Of a stretch of 64,000 bases of DNA, positions 7,672 through 16,935 are shown one piece after another. A program made the position numbers and the translations under genes. The notes below the pieces were generated by a model. That model was not told the DNA's origin, searched no databases, and saw nothing but the letters and a program-made list of their open reading frames with translations. The stretch comes from Variovorax sp. PBS-H4 (GTDB lineage Bacteria; Pseudomonadota; Gammaproteobacteria; Burkholderiales; Burkholderiaceae_C). The stretch lies in contig NZ_LR594675.1 in the NCBI RefSeq assembly GCF_901827205.1, positions 2,914,001-2,978,000 on the forward strand, in the 5' to 3' direction. Every line of letters begins with the position of its first letter. Position 1 is the first letter of the stretch.

Positions 7672-9924
7672 ATGCGCCGAATGCCACACACGCCCTTGCA
7701 GCTCTCGAGCCCGAACCCGCCAGACGCTGATCTCGCCGCGTGCGACCGCGAGCCGATCCGGGTGCCGGGCGCCATCCAGCCGCATGGCCGAATGCTTGTG
7801 CTGGACCCGAAGACGCTGCGCATTGCCGCCTTCAGTGCGAATTGGGACAACGGTGGCATCGACGAAGCTGCCGAGTTCCTGCGCGACCGGCAACTGCATC
7901 ACCTTGTCCTGGGGGCACCCGCGCAGTCCCTTGGCGTGGTCTGCGCAGGGGCGAACACGTTCGATGCCTCTGCCCATCGCACCGCAGACCACCTGATCGC
8001 CGAGTTCGAGCCAGCGTTGCCCTCCCAGGGTAACGAGGCGCCCATCTATTCGCTGATGCGGGTGTTCCTGCCCCAACTGCAGCGCGCGGGCTCCATGGAG
8101 GAGCTCAGCCGGCTGGCCGTGGCGGAAATGAAGCGGCTGACGGGCTTCGGCCGCTGCCTGCTGTATCGCTTCGACGAAGCAGGACATGGCGAGGTGCTGG
8201 CGCAGGTGCTCGAGCCCGGGTACGACAGCTATGCCGGCCACCACTTTCCGGCCTCCGACATTCCCCAGCAGGCGCGTGAGCTCTACCTGCTGAACCGCTT
8301 CCGCCTGATTGCCGACGCCAACTACCAGCCGGTGCCTTTGCAGACCGCCGATGCATCCCTGGCCTCGCACCAGATCGACCTGTCGCAGTCGCAGCTGCGC
8401 AGCGTTTCGCCAATCCACCTGGAATACATGCGCAACATGGGCACCCTGGCCTCTGCGTCGGTTTCGATCGTGGTCGATGGGCGCCTGTGGGGCTTGATCT
8501 CGTGCCATGACCATGCACCGAGGCCGCTCGGCATTCCGACGCGGCGAGCCTGTGAGCATCTCGGACAGCTGCTCGCGCTTCAGATCCAGTCGAACAGCGC
8601 GACGGCCTCGGTGGCGGAGCGGCTGGAGTTGCGCCAGCTCACGCTGGAAATCGTCGCGCAGCTGTCCGAGAGCGACGACGCCACCCTGCAACACCTGGTG
8701 CGCGAGGATTCGCTCATGCTGCGCGTCGCCCGTGCGGAAGGTGTGGCCGTGGTGCTGAACGACACGGTCTGGCACGTCGGCCAGACGCCGGAAAAGACGC
8801 AGATCCTTCAGATCGCAGAGTGGATCGTCGGCATGGGCGCGGAGGTCTATCACAACAATGCACTTCCTGCGCACTACGCGGCCGCGGATGCGTTCGCGGC
8901 CAAGGCGGCCGGCGTGCTGGCAATCTCGATCTCGCAGGTGCACCGCCACCTGGTCTTGTGGTTCCGGCCCGAAATCGTGCAGACCGTGACCTGGGCTGGC
9001 GAACCGCGCAAGGCGGTCACCGCCGCACCGGATGGACGGATCCATCCGCGGCTGAGCTTCGCGAGTTGGGTGGAGCACATCCGTGGCCGCTCCGTCGCCT
9101 GGTCCGATGCCGAAGTGGGCGCCGCTGCCGAGCTGCGGCAGGCGCTGATCGCGATCGTGTTGCGGCGCGCGGAGGAAATGGCCGCAGTCGCCACCGAGCT
9201 GGCCCGGGTGAACAAGGAGCTCGAGTCCTTTTCCTATACGGTGTCGCACGACCTGCGCGCCCCGATGCGCCACATTTCGGGCTACGTCGACCTGGTCGTG
9301 AGCCAGGAGGGCGACAAGTTGTCGGATCGTTCCCTGCGCTACCTCACGCAGGCCCGCGAGGCGTCGGCGTTTGCGGGGCAACTGGTCGATTCCCTCCTCG
9401 ATTTCTCGCGCATGGGCCGGGCGTCGCTCAAGCGCCGGGCAGTCGACACCTCGTTGCTGGTCTCGGACCTGGTACGGGAGCTGTCGCGAGGCGAGCAGGG
9501 TCCGGTGCAGTGGATTGTCGAACCCGACCTGCCGTTGCTGCATGCCGATGCGCTGCTGGTGCAGGTTGCCGTGCGCAACCTCCTTTCCAACGCCATCAAG
9601 TACTCCCGCGGCCGCGATCCGGCGCGCGTGACGGTACGCGGCGTTCGCGTTGCGCAGGGCGACGGCCTGGAGGTCGAGGACAACGGGGTCGGCTTCCAGA
9701 TGAAATACGCCGACAAGCTGTTCGGCGTCTTCCAGCGGCTGCACGCCGCGGAGGAATTCGAGGGCACTGGCATCGGACTCGCCAACGTGAAGCGCATCGT
9801 CGAGCGCCACGGCGGTGAGGTCTGGGCCCGCGGCGAAGTCGGCGTGGGCGCGACCTTCGGCTTCGTGCTGCCGCGCGTCGATGACGCAGCCCCAGATAGA
9901 CATGGAGAAGGAAACGATGCTTAA
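7672..9924 (+). CDS. bphP: Bacteriophytochrome sensor histidine kinase
   Basis: This red/far-red photoreceptor kinase has the order PAS, GAF, PHY, HisKA, HATPase_c. The biliverdin-attachment Cys lies near the N-terminus in DLAACDREPIRVPGAIQPHG, about residue 24 from the chosen start. GAF chromophore-pocket motifs include FPASDIPQQAR and SPIHLEYMRNMG. The kinase H-box is SYTVSHDLRAPMRH and the ATP-lid region contains EDNGVGFQMKYADKLFGVFQRL. The start is uncertain: GTG at 7645, ATG at 7672 or ATG at 7681, none with a strong ribosome site; 7672 gives 750 aa. The next gene starts inside its last codons, and a heme oxygenase follows in the same operon to supply biliverdin. Confidence 0.92.
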   Translation: MRRMPHTPLQLSSPNPPDADLAACDREPIRVPGAIQPHGRMLVLDPKTLRIAAFSANWDNGGIDEAAEFLRDRQLHHLVLGAPAQSLGVVCAGANTFDASAHRTADHLIAEFEPALPSQGNEAPIYSLMRVFLPQLQRAGSMEELSRLAVAEMKRLTGFGRCLLYRFDEAGHGEVLAQVLEPGYDSYAGHHFPASDIPQQARELYLLNRFRLIADANYQPVPLQTADASLASHQIDLSQSQLRSVSPIHLEYMRNMGTLASASVSIVVDGRLWGLISCHDHAPRPLGIPTRRACEHLGQLLALQIQSNSATASVAERLELRQLTLEIVAQLSESDDATLQHLVREDSLMLRVARAEGVAVVLNDTVWHVGQTPEKTQILQIAEWIVGMGAEVYHNNALPAHYAAADAFAAKAAGVLAISISQVHRHLVLWFRPEIVQTVTWAGEPRKAVTAAPDGRIHPRLSFASWVEHIRGRSVAWSDAEVGAAAELRQALIAIVLRRAEEMAAVATELARVNKELESFSYTVSHDLRAPMRHISGYVDLVVSQEGDKLSDRSLRYLTQAREASAFAGQLVDSLLDFSRMGRASLKRRAVDTSLLVSDLVRELSRGEQGPVQWIVEPDLPLLHADALLVQVAVRNLLSNAIKYSRGRDPARVTVRGVRVAQGDGLEVEDNGVGFQMKYADKLFGVFQRLHAAEEFEGTGIGLANVKRIVERHGGEVWARGEVGVGATFGFVLPRVDDAAPDRHGEGNDA

Positions 9925-10375
9925 GCCGATCCTGCTTGTCGAAGACGACAAGCGCGACCTCGAACTCACGTTGATAGCGCTGGAGCGCAGCCAGCTCGCG
10001 AATGATGTCGTGATCCTGCGAGATGGCGCGCAGGCGCTCGATTATTTGCGCCGCGAGGGCGACTATGCCGGGCGCGACCTGGGCAACCCTGCCGTCATCC
10101 TGCTGGACCTCAAGCTGCCCAAGGTCACTGGCCTCGAAGTCCTGAAGGAAGTGCGGGACGACCCGGCTCTGCGCAGCATCCCGATCGTGATGCTGACCTC
10201 GTCGCAAGAAGAGTCCGATGTCGTCAAGAGCTACGAACTGGGGGTCAATGCCTACGTGGTCAAGCCCGTGCTGTTCGAGCAGTTCGTGTCTGCAATTGCA
10301 GACCTCGGCGTGTTCTGGGCGGTGCTCAACGAGCCGCCGCCCGGGTCGCTCAAGGCCCGGCGCCATGATTCATGA
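9917..10375 (+). CDS. Single-domain response regulator (Rcp1-like)
   Basis: This 152-aa stand-alone receiver domain has no output domain. The acidic pocket is LLVEDDKRD, the phospho-acceptor Asp is about residue 64 in VILLDLKLP, Thr/Ser follow in VMLTSSQEE, and the Lys is in AYVVKPV. Proteins of this class accept phosphate from bacteriophytochromes. The ATG overlaps the stop of bphP and is preceded by GGAGAAGGAA, so translation is coupled. Its coding sequence overlaps the next gene by 11 bases. Confidence 0.9.
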   Translation: MLKPILLVEDDKRDLELTLIALERSQLANDVVILRDGAQALDYLRREGDYAGRDLGNPAVILLDLKLPKVTGLEVLKEVRDDPALRSIPIVMLTSSQEESDVVKSYELGVNAYVVKPVLFEQFVSAIADLGVFWAVLNEPPPGSLKARRHDS

Positions 10376-12893
10376 GCCGAGCCGATCTGCGCAGCCGGCA
10401 AGCCTGCGGATCCTGATCCTCGAGGATTCGCGCTTCGACGCCGAGCTGCTGCTCGAGGCGGTGGGCCTCGCTCAGCCCCTGGCGCACGCGACGGTGGTCA
10501 CTACCGAAGGCCACTTCCTGGATGCCCTGCGCCGGGAGACGCCCACGCTCATCCTGTCCGACTTCGAGCTGCCCGGCTTCAGCGGCGCACACGCCCTCGA
10601 GATTGCGAAGGAGATGGCACCGGGGGTGCCGTTCATCTTCGTCTCGGGCGTGATCGGCGAGGACAACGCGGTCGAGCTGCTGAAGCGCGGCGCCACAGAT
10701 TACGTGAGCAAGGGGCGCCTTGCGCGTTTGCCCCTGGTGCTCGAGCGCGCCTTGGGAGAGTCGGCCGATCGGCAGGCCAGGGAAGCCGCCCAGCACAAGC
10801 TGCGCGAGGCCAATGCCGCCTTTGCGCAGGCCGAGGCGCGGCGTCTGGCGCTGATCGAACTAGGCGATCGCATCCGCGACCTGGACGACCCCAGCGCCAT
10901 CGCCTACGTCGCTTCCGAGATGCTCGGCCGCATGCTGAACGTGGACCGTGCCGGATACGGGGTGGTCAACAAGGCGGCGGAAACCATCACCATCGAGCGG
11001 GACTGGTGCGCGCCGGGTGTGGCCAGCCTCGCCGGCAGGCTGAACTTCAGGGACTATGGGTCCTATATCGACGATCTGCGGCGCGGCGTGACCGTGGCCT
11101 TTGCCGATGCGCGGGAGGACCCCCGCACGCGTGGCACTGCACAGGCGCTGGAAGCGATCCGCGCGCGCGCCGTCGTGAACATGCCGCTCACCGAGCGCGA
11201 GGGCCTCGTCGGGCTGCTCTACCTGAACCACGGGGGTGTTCGGGAATGGTCCGCCGACGAGCTGGCCTATGTGCGCGAGGTCGGCGACCGGGTACGCACC
11301 GCAGTGGCGCGGCGCGAGGCGCAGATCGAACTGCAGGCCTTCGCGGCCTCGCTCGAACGGCAGGTGGAAGAGCGCACGCGTGAGCGCGACCGCATCTGGG
11401 CGCTGAGCGAAGACCTGTTGGGTGTTGCCAATCCCGATGGCTACTTCGAGAGCGTCAACCCGGCCTGGACCACGGTACTGGGATGGACGAGCGATGAGCT
11501 GCGCAACGCGCCGTTGCGCCAGCTGTTGCATCCGGACGACCTGCCCGCCGCCGAGATCCAGTTCGAATGCCTCGGGCGCGGCGAGCGCACGCGCGGCTTC
11601 GAGAGCCGTTGCCGCACGCGTGCCGGCGAGTATCGCTGGCTCACCTGGACCATCGTGCCGGAGGATGGCCTCTACTACAGCGTGGCTCGCGACATCACCG
11701 AGCAGAAGGAGCGCGCGTCGGAGCTCGAATCCGCACGCGAGCAACTGCGGCAAAGCCAGAAGCTGGAGGCCGTCGGTCAGCTCACCGGCGGGCTGGCGCA
11801 CGATTTCAACAATCTTCTGGCCGCCATCTCCGGCAGCCTCGAGCTGATGCGGCGCAAGGGCGCCGATGGCCGCACCGTCGAAGTGGACCGCTACCTCGAA
11901 GTGGCGCAAGGTGCCGTCAAGCGGGCAGCGTCGTTGACGCATCGGCTGCTGGCGTTTTCGCGCCGGCAGACGCTCGAGCCCAAGCCGCTCAACCCCGATC
12001 GGCTGGTGGCCGGCATGGAAGAGCTGATCCGCCGCACGATGGGCCCCCAGATCTCGCTGGATGTGGTGGCTGCCGCCGGCGTCTGGAACGTGCACGCCGA
12101 CCCGGGCCAGCTGGAGAACGCATTGCTCAACCTGTGCATCAACGCGCGCGACGCGATGCCCGAGGGCGGCCAGCTCACCATCGAGACCGCCAATCGCTGG
12201 ATCGATGCACGCATGGCGGCAGGGCGCGATCTTGCACCGGGCCAGTACGTGTCGCTGAGCGTCAGCGACACCGGTGTCGGCATGGCGCCCGACGTGGTGG
12301 CCCGAGCCTTCGATCCCTTCTTCACGACCAAGCCGATCGGCATGGGCACGGGCCTGGGCTTGTCGATGGTCTACGGCTTTGCCAGGCAGTCGGGTGGACA
12401 GGTGCGCATCGATTCGAAACCGGGCGAGGGGACGACCGTCAGCCTCTACCTGCCGCGGGATCTGCGCACGGCAGAGCCTGAGGAGCGTGGCCTGCCCGCT
12501 CTGGCGAGCCCGCGCGCCGACCAGGGCGACACGGTGCTCGTGGTCGATGACGAAGCGGCGCTGCGGATGCTGATTGTCGAGGTCATGCAGGGGCTGGGCT
12601 ACGCCACGCTGGAAGCCGGCGACGGCGCCGAAGCGCTGCGCGTGCTCCAGTCCGGTGAGCGCGTCGACCTCCTGGTGAGCGATGTCGGGCTGCCGGGCGG
12701 CATCAATGGGCGCCAACTGGCCGATGCCGCCCGTACGGCCCGCCCAGGGCTCAAGGTGCTGTTCATCACGGGCTATGCGGAGAACGCCGTCGTGGGCCAG
12801 GGGCACCTGGACCCGGGAATGCAGGTGATGAGCAAGCCTTTTGAGCTGGAAGTGCTCGCCAGGCGTGTCAAGGAGCTGATCGCGAATGCCTGA
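10365..12893 (+). CDS. Hybrid sensor kinase: REC-GAF-PAS-HisKA-HATPase-REC
   Basis: This 842-aa cytoplasmic hybrid kinase has no membrane segments. An N-terminal receiver (ILILEDSRFDAELLL, Asp about residue 66 in LILSDFELPG) is followed by a GAF domain around residues 160-330. A PAS domain comes next (LLGVANPDGYFESVNPAW). The kinase core carries the H-box GGLAHDFNNLLAAIS and a G-box GMGTGLGLSMVYG. A second receiver closes the protein (VLVVDDEAALRML, SDVGLPGG). The start MIHEPSRS overlaps the preceding regulator gene. The two receivers at either end suggest a phosphorelay fed by the phytochrome; the final output protein is not in the window. Confidence 0.88.
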   Translation: MIHEPSRSAQPASLRILILEDSRFDAELLLEAVGLAQPLAHATVVTTEGHFLDALRRETPTLILSDFELPGFSGAHALEIAKEMAPGVPFIFVSGVIGEDNAVELLKRGATDYVSKGRLARLPLVLERALGESADRQAREAAQHKLREANAAFAQAEARRLALIELGDRIRDLDDPSAIAYVASEMLGRMLNVDRAGYGVVNKAAETITIERDWCAPGVASLAGRLNFRDYGSYIDDLRRGVTVAFADAREDPRTRGTAQALEAIRARAVVNMPLTEREGLVGLLYLNHGGVREWSADELAYVREVGDRVRTAVARREAQIELQAFAASLERQVEERTRERDRIWALSEDLLGVANPDGYFESVNPAWTTVLGWTSDELRNAPLRQLLHPDDLPAAEIQFECLGRGERTRGFESRCRTRAGEYRWLTWTIVPEDGLYYSVARDITEQKERASELESAREQLRQSQKLEAVGQLTGGLAHDFNNLLAAISGSLELMRRKGADGRTVEVDRYLEVAQGAVKRAASLTHRLLAFSRRQTLEPKPLNPDRLVAGMEELIRRTMGPQISLDVVAAAGVWNVHADPGQLENALLNLCINARDAMPEGGQLTIETANRWIDARMAAGRDLAPGQYVSLSVSDTGVGMAPDVVARAFDPFFTTKPIGMGTGLGLSMVYGFARQSGGQVRIDSKPGEGTTVSLYLPRDLRTAEPEERGLPALASPRADQGDTVLVVDDEAALRMLIVEVMQGLGYATLEAGDGAEALRVLQSGERVDLLVSDVGLPGGINGRQLADAARTARPGLKVLFITGYAENAVVGQGHLDPGMQVMSKPFELEVLARRVKELIANA

Positions 12894-13530
12894 AGAAGAA
12901 CGCGCATCGTCCCTGCTCGTGCAACGGCGCGCCGACGTGCTGCAGGCGCTGCGGACCGCAACCGCGCCGCTGCATGAGCGGCTCGACAAAGGCTTGCCGA
13001 TTGCCCGCGAGGATGCCTCGCTCGATGACTACGCGGCCCATTTGCGCGTGCTTCGGCCGTGGCTCGAGGCGTTGCGGCGCGACCTGGGTGCGAGCCGGGT
13101 TGCGGCGCTGCACGCGGCGGCTCTGCGCATCGATGCCAAGCTCGCGGACCTGGCGCTCGATCTGGCCGACGCCGGCGATGCTGCACCGGCGCTCCAGCCC
13201 GCCTTTCAGCCCGCGGATGCCTGCGTGCCGCCTGCGTTCGGTTGGGGATTGGCCTATGTGGTCGAAGGCTCGCAGCTCGGCGGCGTCGTGCTCCACCGCC
13301 GGCTGCGCGACCGCCTCGCACCGCATCCCTTGCGTTACCTGTCGAAAGCCGGGGACGAAGCAGGGGTTGCGGCGCGCTGGCGCGACTTCATCCTGCAGTT
13401 GCGGGAAAGCGTCGTGGACCCCGCCTCCATCCGGCAGGCCGAGCGCGGCGCGACGGCCGCTTTCCTGGACCTGCTCGAGCGCTTCGGCGCCCGCGGGGCC
13501 AAGGCTTGCGCGGATAATCCCCGCCCATGA
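12886..13530 (+). CDS. bphO: Biliverdin-producing heme oxygenase
   Basis: The enzyme opens haem to biliverdin IXalpha, CO and iron, giving the chromophore for the phytochrome encoded upstream. The 214-aa, all-helical protein has the proximal histidine near residue 30 (TAPLHERLD) and the distal-helix glycine motif in YVVEGSQLGG, typical of the BphO branch. The ATG overlaps the end of the hybrid kinase gene by 8 bases, so the four genes are one translationally coupled operon. Its stop overlaps the aroC start (ATGA). Confidence 0.9.
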   Translation: MPEEERASSLLVQRRADVLQALRTATAPLHERLDKGLPIAREDASLDDYAAHLRVLRPWLEALRRDLGASRVAALHAAALRIDAKLADLALDLADAGDAAPALQPAFQPADACVPPAFGWGLAYVVEGSQLGGVVLHRRLRDRLAPHPLRYLSKAGDEAGVAARWRDFILQLRESVVDPASIRQAERGATAAFLDLLERFGARGAKACADNPRP

Positions 13531-14651
13531 GCGGCAACACCTTCGGCACCCTTTTCGCGGTCACCAACTTCGGCGAGTCGCACGGCCCCGCGATCGGCTG
13601 CGTCATCGATGGCTGCCCGCCCGGCCTGGCCCTCACCGAGGCCGACATCCAGGGCGACCTGGATCGCCGACGGCCTGGCACCAGCCGCCACGTGACGCAG
13701 CGAAACGAGCCGGACACCGTGCAGATCCTCTCCGGCGTCTACGAGGGCAAGACGACCGGCACGCCGATTGCGCTGCTGATCCGCAACACCGACCAGCGCA
13801 GCAAGGACTATGGCCAGATCGCGCAGCAGTTCCGCCCCGGCCACGCCGACTTCACCTACTGGAAGAAATACGGCATTCGCGACCCGCGCGGCGGTGGCCG
13901 TTCCTCGGCGCGGCTGACGGCGCCGATGGTGGCGGCCGGCGCGGTGGCCAGGAAGTGGCTGTTCGAAAAATACGGCACCGTGTTCCGCGGCTGCATGGCC
14001 CAGATCGGGGAGATCGAGATCCCGTTCGAGAGCTGGGACCATGTGCCGAACAATCCCTTTTTCGCCCCGGTGGCGGACGTCTCCCGGCTCGAGGCCTACA
14101 TGGACGCGCTGCGCAAGGCAGGCGATTCCTGCGGTGCCCGCATCCGCGTTACGGCGTCGAAAGTGCCGGTCGGCCTCGGTGAGCCGCTGTTCGACAAGAT
14201 GGACGCCGACATCGCCTGGGCCATGATGGGCATCAACGCGGTCAAGGGCGTGGAGATCGGCGCCGGCTTCGACAGTGTCACGCAACGCGGCACCACCCAT
14301 GGCGACTCGATCAGGCCCGACGGCTTCGAGAGCAACAACGCCGGCGGCGTGCTCGGCGGCATCACCACGGGTCAGGACCTGGACGTGAGCATCGCCATCA
14401 AGCCCACCAGTTCGATCATCAGTCCGCGGCAGTCGGTGGACATCCACAACCAGCCGGTGGAGGTGGTCACCAAGGGCCGCCACGACCCCTGCGTCGGCAT
14501 CCGGGCGACGCCCATCGCAGAGGCGATGCTGGCACTCGTCGTGATGGAACATGCGCTGCGCAACCGCGCACAGTGCGGCGACGTGATCGGGGCGCCCGGT
14601 GGGGACGAGTCCGCCGCCGAAGGAACGTCGCCGCAGGCGTCTTTCCTCTAG
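13527..14651 (+). CDS. aroC: Chorismate synthase
   Basis: Chorismate synthase converts 5-enolpyruvylshikimate-3-phosphate to chorismate using reduced FMN, the last shared step of aromatic amino acid synthesis. The 374-aa protein has GESHGPAIGCVIDG near the N-terminus, RPGHADFTYWKKYG, the GGGRSSAR flavin-site motif and the C-terminal RHDPCVGIRATPIAEAM, all conserved in AroC. It overlaps bphO by four bases and the next MFS gene by one base. An essential biosynthetic gene is therefore transcribed behind a light-sensing operon. Confidence 0.97.
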   Translation: MSGNTFGTLFAVTNFGESHGPAIGCVIDGCPPGLALTEADIQGDLDRRRPGTSRHVTQRNEPDTVQILSGVYEGKTTGTPIALLIRNTDQRSKDYGQIAQQFRPGHADFTYWKKYGIRDPRGGGRSSARLTAPMVAAGAVARKWLFEKYGTVFRGCMAQIGEIEIPFESWDHVPNNPFFAPVADVSRLEAYMDALRKAGDSCGARIRVTASKVPVGLGEPLFDKMDADIAWAMMGINAVKGVEIGAGFDSVTQRGTTHGDSIRPDGFESNNAGGVLGGITTGQDLDVSIAIKPTSSIISPRQSVDIHNQPVEVVTKGRHDPCVGIRATPIAEAMLALVVMEHALRNRAQCGDVIGAPGGDESAAEGTSPQASFL

Positions 14652-15880
14652 TGGCTGCGCCGGAGTCTGCTGCGGGCGGCCGCGGCCACCTGCTGGCGTT
14701 CGCCGGCCTGTCGGCAAGCTACTTCGCCCACATCGGCTTCTTCAACCCGTACCTGCCGCTCTGGCTTCAAAGCCTGGGGCTGCCGATCTTCACCATCAGC
14801 CTGCTGACATCGGTGCAGTCGATCACCCGCGTTTTCGCGCCTTACGCGTGGGGCGCGCTGAGCGACCACACGGGGCAGCGGGTGCTGCTGCTGCGCATCA
14901 GCGCAGCGGTGGCGCTGTTCGCGTCGCTGGGCCTGTGGTGGAACGGCGGCGCCTGGTGGCTGGGCCTGGTGCTGCTGGTCACTTTTACCCACACCAGCTC
15001 GATGATGTCGCTCACCGAGGCGGCCATGGCGCATCTCGTGGCGGGCGACTGGGGCCGGTACGGCCGTATCCGGTTGTGGGGCTCGGCCGGCTTCCTGGTC
15101 ACCGTGTTCGTCGCCGGCGAGTGGTTTGAGCGCTTCGGGATGGCTCATTTCCCGGCCTGGGCCGGCGGCACGCTGGCCATCGTGCTGATCGCGACCCTGC
15201 GCCTGCCCGACACCCGCGAGGCGCCCCTGACGCACGCAGCGCAGAAGGAGCCGGTCGGGCCGGTGCTGCGCATCCCGGCGGTGCGCTGGTTTTTCGCGTC
15301 GCTGTTCTTTCACGTGATGGCGCATTTCGCGGTCTACGGCTTCCTGTCGCTCTACCTGGATTCGCTCGGCTACGGCAAGGGCGTGATCGGCTTGCTGTGG
15401 GCGCTGTCCGTGGCTGCCGAGGTCGCCTGGTTCTTCCTGCAGGGCCGGCTGCTCGGGCGCTTCGCAATGCCGCGCTGGCTGCTGATCTGCGGCATCGCTG
15501 CGGTGCTTCGCATGGGGATCACCGCCGGTTGCGGATCATGGGCCTGGGCGCTGGCGGCTGCACAGCTGCTGCACGCGCTGTCCTTCGCGGCGCACCACAC
15601 GACCTGCATCGCGATGGTGTCGCGCTATTTTCCCGGCCGGCTGCGCGGGCGTGGTCAGGCGCTTTTTACCGTGATCGGCTACGGCTTCGGCGGCGTGCTG
15701 GGAGTATTGGCCGGCGGCATGATCGCGCAGCACTTCGGCTATGTGGTGATGTTCGGCGTTGCGACCCTGCTTGCGGTGGTGGGCAGCGCCTGCGCGTGGC
15801 GCACGCAGCGGCTGGAAGCGATGGGCCGACGGCCGAGCGCGGCGGCAAGCAAGGCCAGCGCTAAACCGCCTTCGGCCTGA
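14651..15880 (+). CDS. MFS transporter (HcaT/YcaD-like, MFS_1-like)
   Basis: This 409-aa permease has about 12 hydrophobic helices. The likely start is the GTG overlapping the aroC stop codon (TAG/GTG); an earlier ATG would run inside aroC in another frame. The N-terminal region SYFAHIGFFNPYLPLWLQSLG and the loop WGALSDHTGQR resemble the family that includes the E. coli 3-phenylpropionate permease HcaT. Substrate cannot be assigned. It is tightly coupled to aroC, which may indicate an aromatic compound, but this is inference. Confidence 0.82.
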   Translation: MAAPESAAGGRGHLLAFAGLSASYFAHIGFFNPYLPLWLQSLGLPIFTISLLTSVQSITRVFAPYAWGALSDHTGQRVLLLRISAAVALFASLGLWWNGGAWWLGLVLLVTFTHTSSMMSLTEAAMAHLVAGDWGRYGRIRLWGSAGFLVTVFVAGEWFERFGMAHFPAWAGGTLAIVLIATLRLPDTREAPLTHAAQKEPVGPVLRIPAVRWFFASLFFHVMAHFAVYGFLSLYLDSLGYGKGVIGLLWALSVAAEVAWFFLQGRLLGRFAMPRWLLICGIAAVLRMGITAGCGSWAWALAAAQLLHALSFAAHHTTCIAMVSRYFPGRLRGRGQALFTVIGYGFGGVLGVLAGGMIAQHFGYVVMFGVATLLAVVGSACAWRTQRLEAMGRRPSAAASKASAKPPSA

Positions 15881-15947
15881 TCGGAGCAGGCCGGGTCCGA
15901 GAGGCCGTTGTTTCCGATCGCCCGCGGGCGACCCGAACTGAAGCCGC

Positions 15948-15983
15948 GCCCGGCAGGGCAGCTCCTCCCTGCCGCTGCCGGGC
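15948..15983. terminator. Strong hairpin between convergent genes
   Basis: The arms GCCCGGCAG (15948-15956) and CTGCCGGGC (15975-15983) are exact complements. Inner arms GGCAG and CTGCC extend the stem to about 14 pairs with one bulge and a 7-base loop. There is no long T-tract on either side. It lies between the ends of the MFS gene and the hsp20 gene, so it could end transcription in both directions. Confidence 0.5.
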
Positions 15984-15997
15984 GGCCAACTCGCGGC

Positions 15998-16408
15998 TCA
16001 GGCTGCGTTCACCGTGATCCGGCGTGGCTTCGCGTGCTCGGCCTTCGGGATCCTCAGCCTCAGCACGCCGTTGGAAAGGTCTGCCGAGACTCTCTCCGCA
16101 TCGAGCTCCTTGCTGAGCGTGAAGCTGCGGCGGAAACGGCCGACGCCGACCTCGGTGTGGCTCGACTGCAGTCCCTCGGGCAAGGACAGGCCAAGCTCAG
16201 CCTCGATCGTGAGCGTGCCGCTGTCCACGTGCAACGCCAGTGTCTCCTTCGACACGCCGGGAAGATCGGCATACAGCGTGAGGCTGTCTGCATCTTCGAT
16301 GACATCCACGGGCGGCATCAGCGCGGGCGCACCCTCGCGCGTGCCCGGCTGCTCCTTCTCGGTCACGGTGGTGGAAGCAGCGCCGTCCTGTTTGCGAACG
16401 TCGTTCAT
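15998..16408 (-). CDS. Small heat shock protein, Hsp20 family
   Basis: This 136-aa alpha-crystallin-type chaperone would hold unfolding proteins in an ATP-independent way as part of large cytoplasmic oligomers. The alpha-crystallin domain spans about residues 30-120 (DSLTLYADLPGVSKETLALH, with the conserved GVLRLRIPKAE near the C-terminus). The tail ends PRRITVNAA, which includes an I-x-V motif used in oligomer assembly. It has a good ribosome site (GGAGT) before ATG and follows the second hsp20 gene by 15 bases on the minus strand. The two are probably one heat-induced operon. Confidence 0.92.
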   Translation of the reverse strand: MNDVRKQDGAASTTVTEKEQPGTREGAPALMPPVDVIEDADSLTLYADLPGVSKETLALHVDSGTLTIEAELGLSLPEGLQSSHTEVGVGRFRRSFTLSKELDAERVSADLSNGVLRLRIPKAEHAKPRRITVNAA

Positions 16409-16423
16409 CTGCGACTCCTTTCT

Positions 16424-16870
16424 TCAATTGACGGTGATGCGGCGCGGCTGCGCAGAAGCACGGCGCGGGATGGTGATCTGCACGATGCCGTCGCGGTACT
16501 GGGCCTTGACTGCGTCCGGGTCCACCTCGTCCGGTAGCGTGAGAACCCGTGTGAACTGGCCTGCGAAGCGCTCGTTGATATGGACGACCGGTCGCTTGCC
16601 CTCGGTGCCTTCCTCCGGCAGCGACGACTTGCGCTCGCCCGAGATGGTCAGCACACCCTGATCGACATGGATCTCGAGCGTGGCTGGATCCAGGCCCGGA
16701 GCAAAAGCGTAGACCTCCACCGCTTGCGGCGTGTCTCCCACGTTGATCGCGGGGAAGCCGCTTCGGCCGAAGCCGCGGATGGTCGGGGAAAGATCGAATG
16801 CCTGCTGCATGTCGCGCTGCAGGCGATCAAGCTCCGCGAACAGGTCGCGCGGGAACAAGGATCTGTACAT
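16424..16870 (-). CDS. Small heat shock protein, Hsp20 family
   Basis: This 148-aa Hsp20 protein starts MYRSLFPRDLFAELDRLQ, preceded by a near-perfect AAAGGAGG ribosome site. The alpha-crystallin domain runs from about residue 45 to 140 (EVYAFAPGLDPATLEIHVDQ, DGIVQITIPRRA). It ends PRRITVN, the same tail as the downstream paralogue, although the rest differs considerably. The pair likely arose by duplication and may form mixed oligomers. A sigma-32-like promoter can be proposed upstream. Confidence 0.92.
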   Translation of the reverse strand: MYRSLFPRDLFAELDRLQRDMQQAFDLSPTIRGFGRSGFPAINVGDTPQAVEVYAFAPGLDPATLEIHVDQGVLTISGERKSSLPEEGTEGKRPVVHINERFAGQFTRVLTLPDEVDPDAVKAQYRDGIVQITIPRRASAQPRRITVN

Positions 16871-16935
16871 GCGAAACCTCCTTTCAGGCTTGATGGACAA
16901 CGTGCGTCGGGTGCTTTCCGGCGCCTCCGAGGCCT

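Noticed and set aside
6850..9969. A 1039-aa minus-strand open frame across the phytochrome gene
   Set aside because: Only the last 203 codons (from 7461) look like a protein; the rest is an antisense shadow of bphP in high-GC DNA.
16871..16935. RNA thermometer in the hsp20 leader
   Set aside because: I could not find convincing pairing that masks the AAAGGAGG site by eye.
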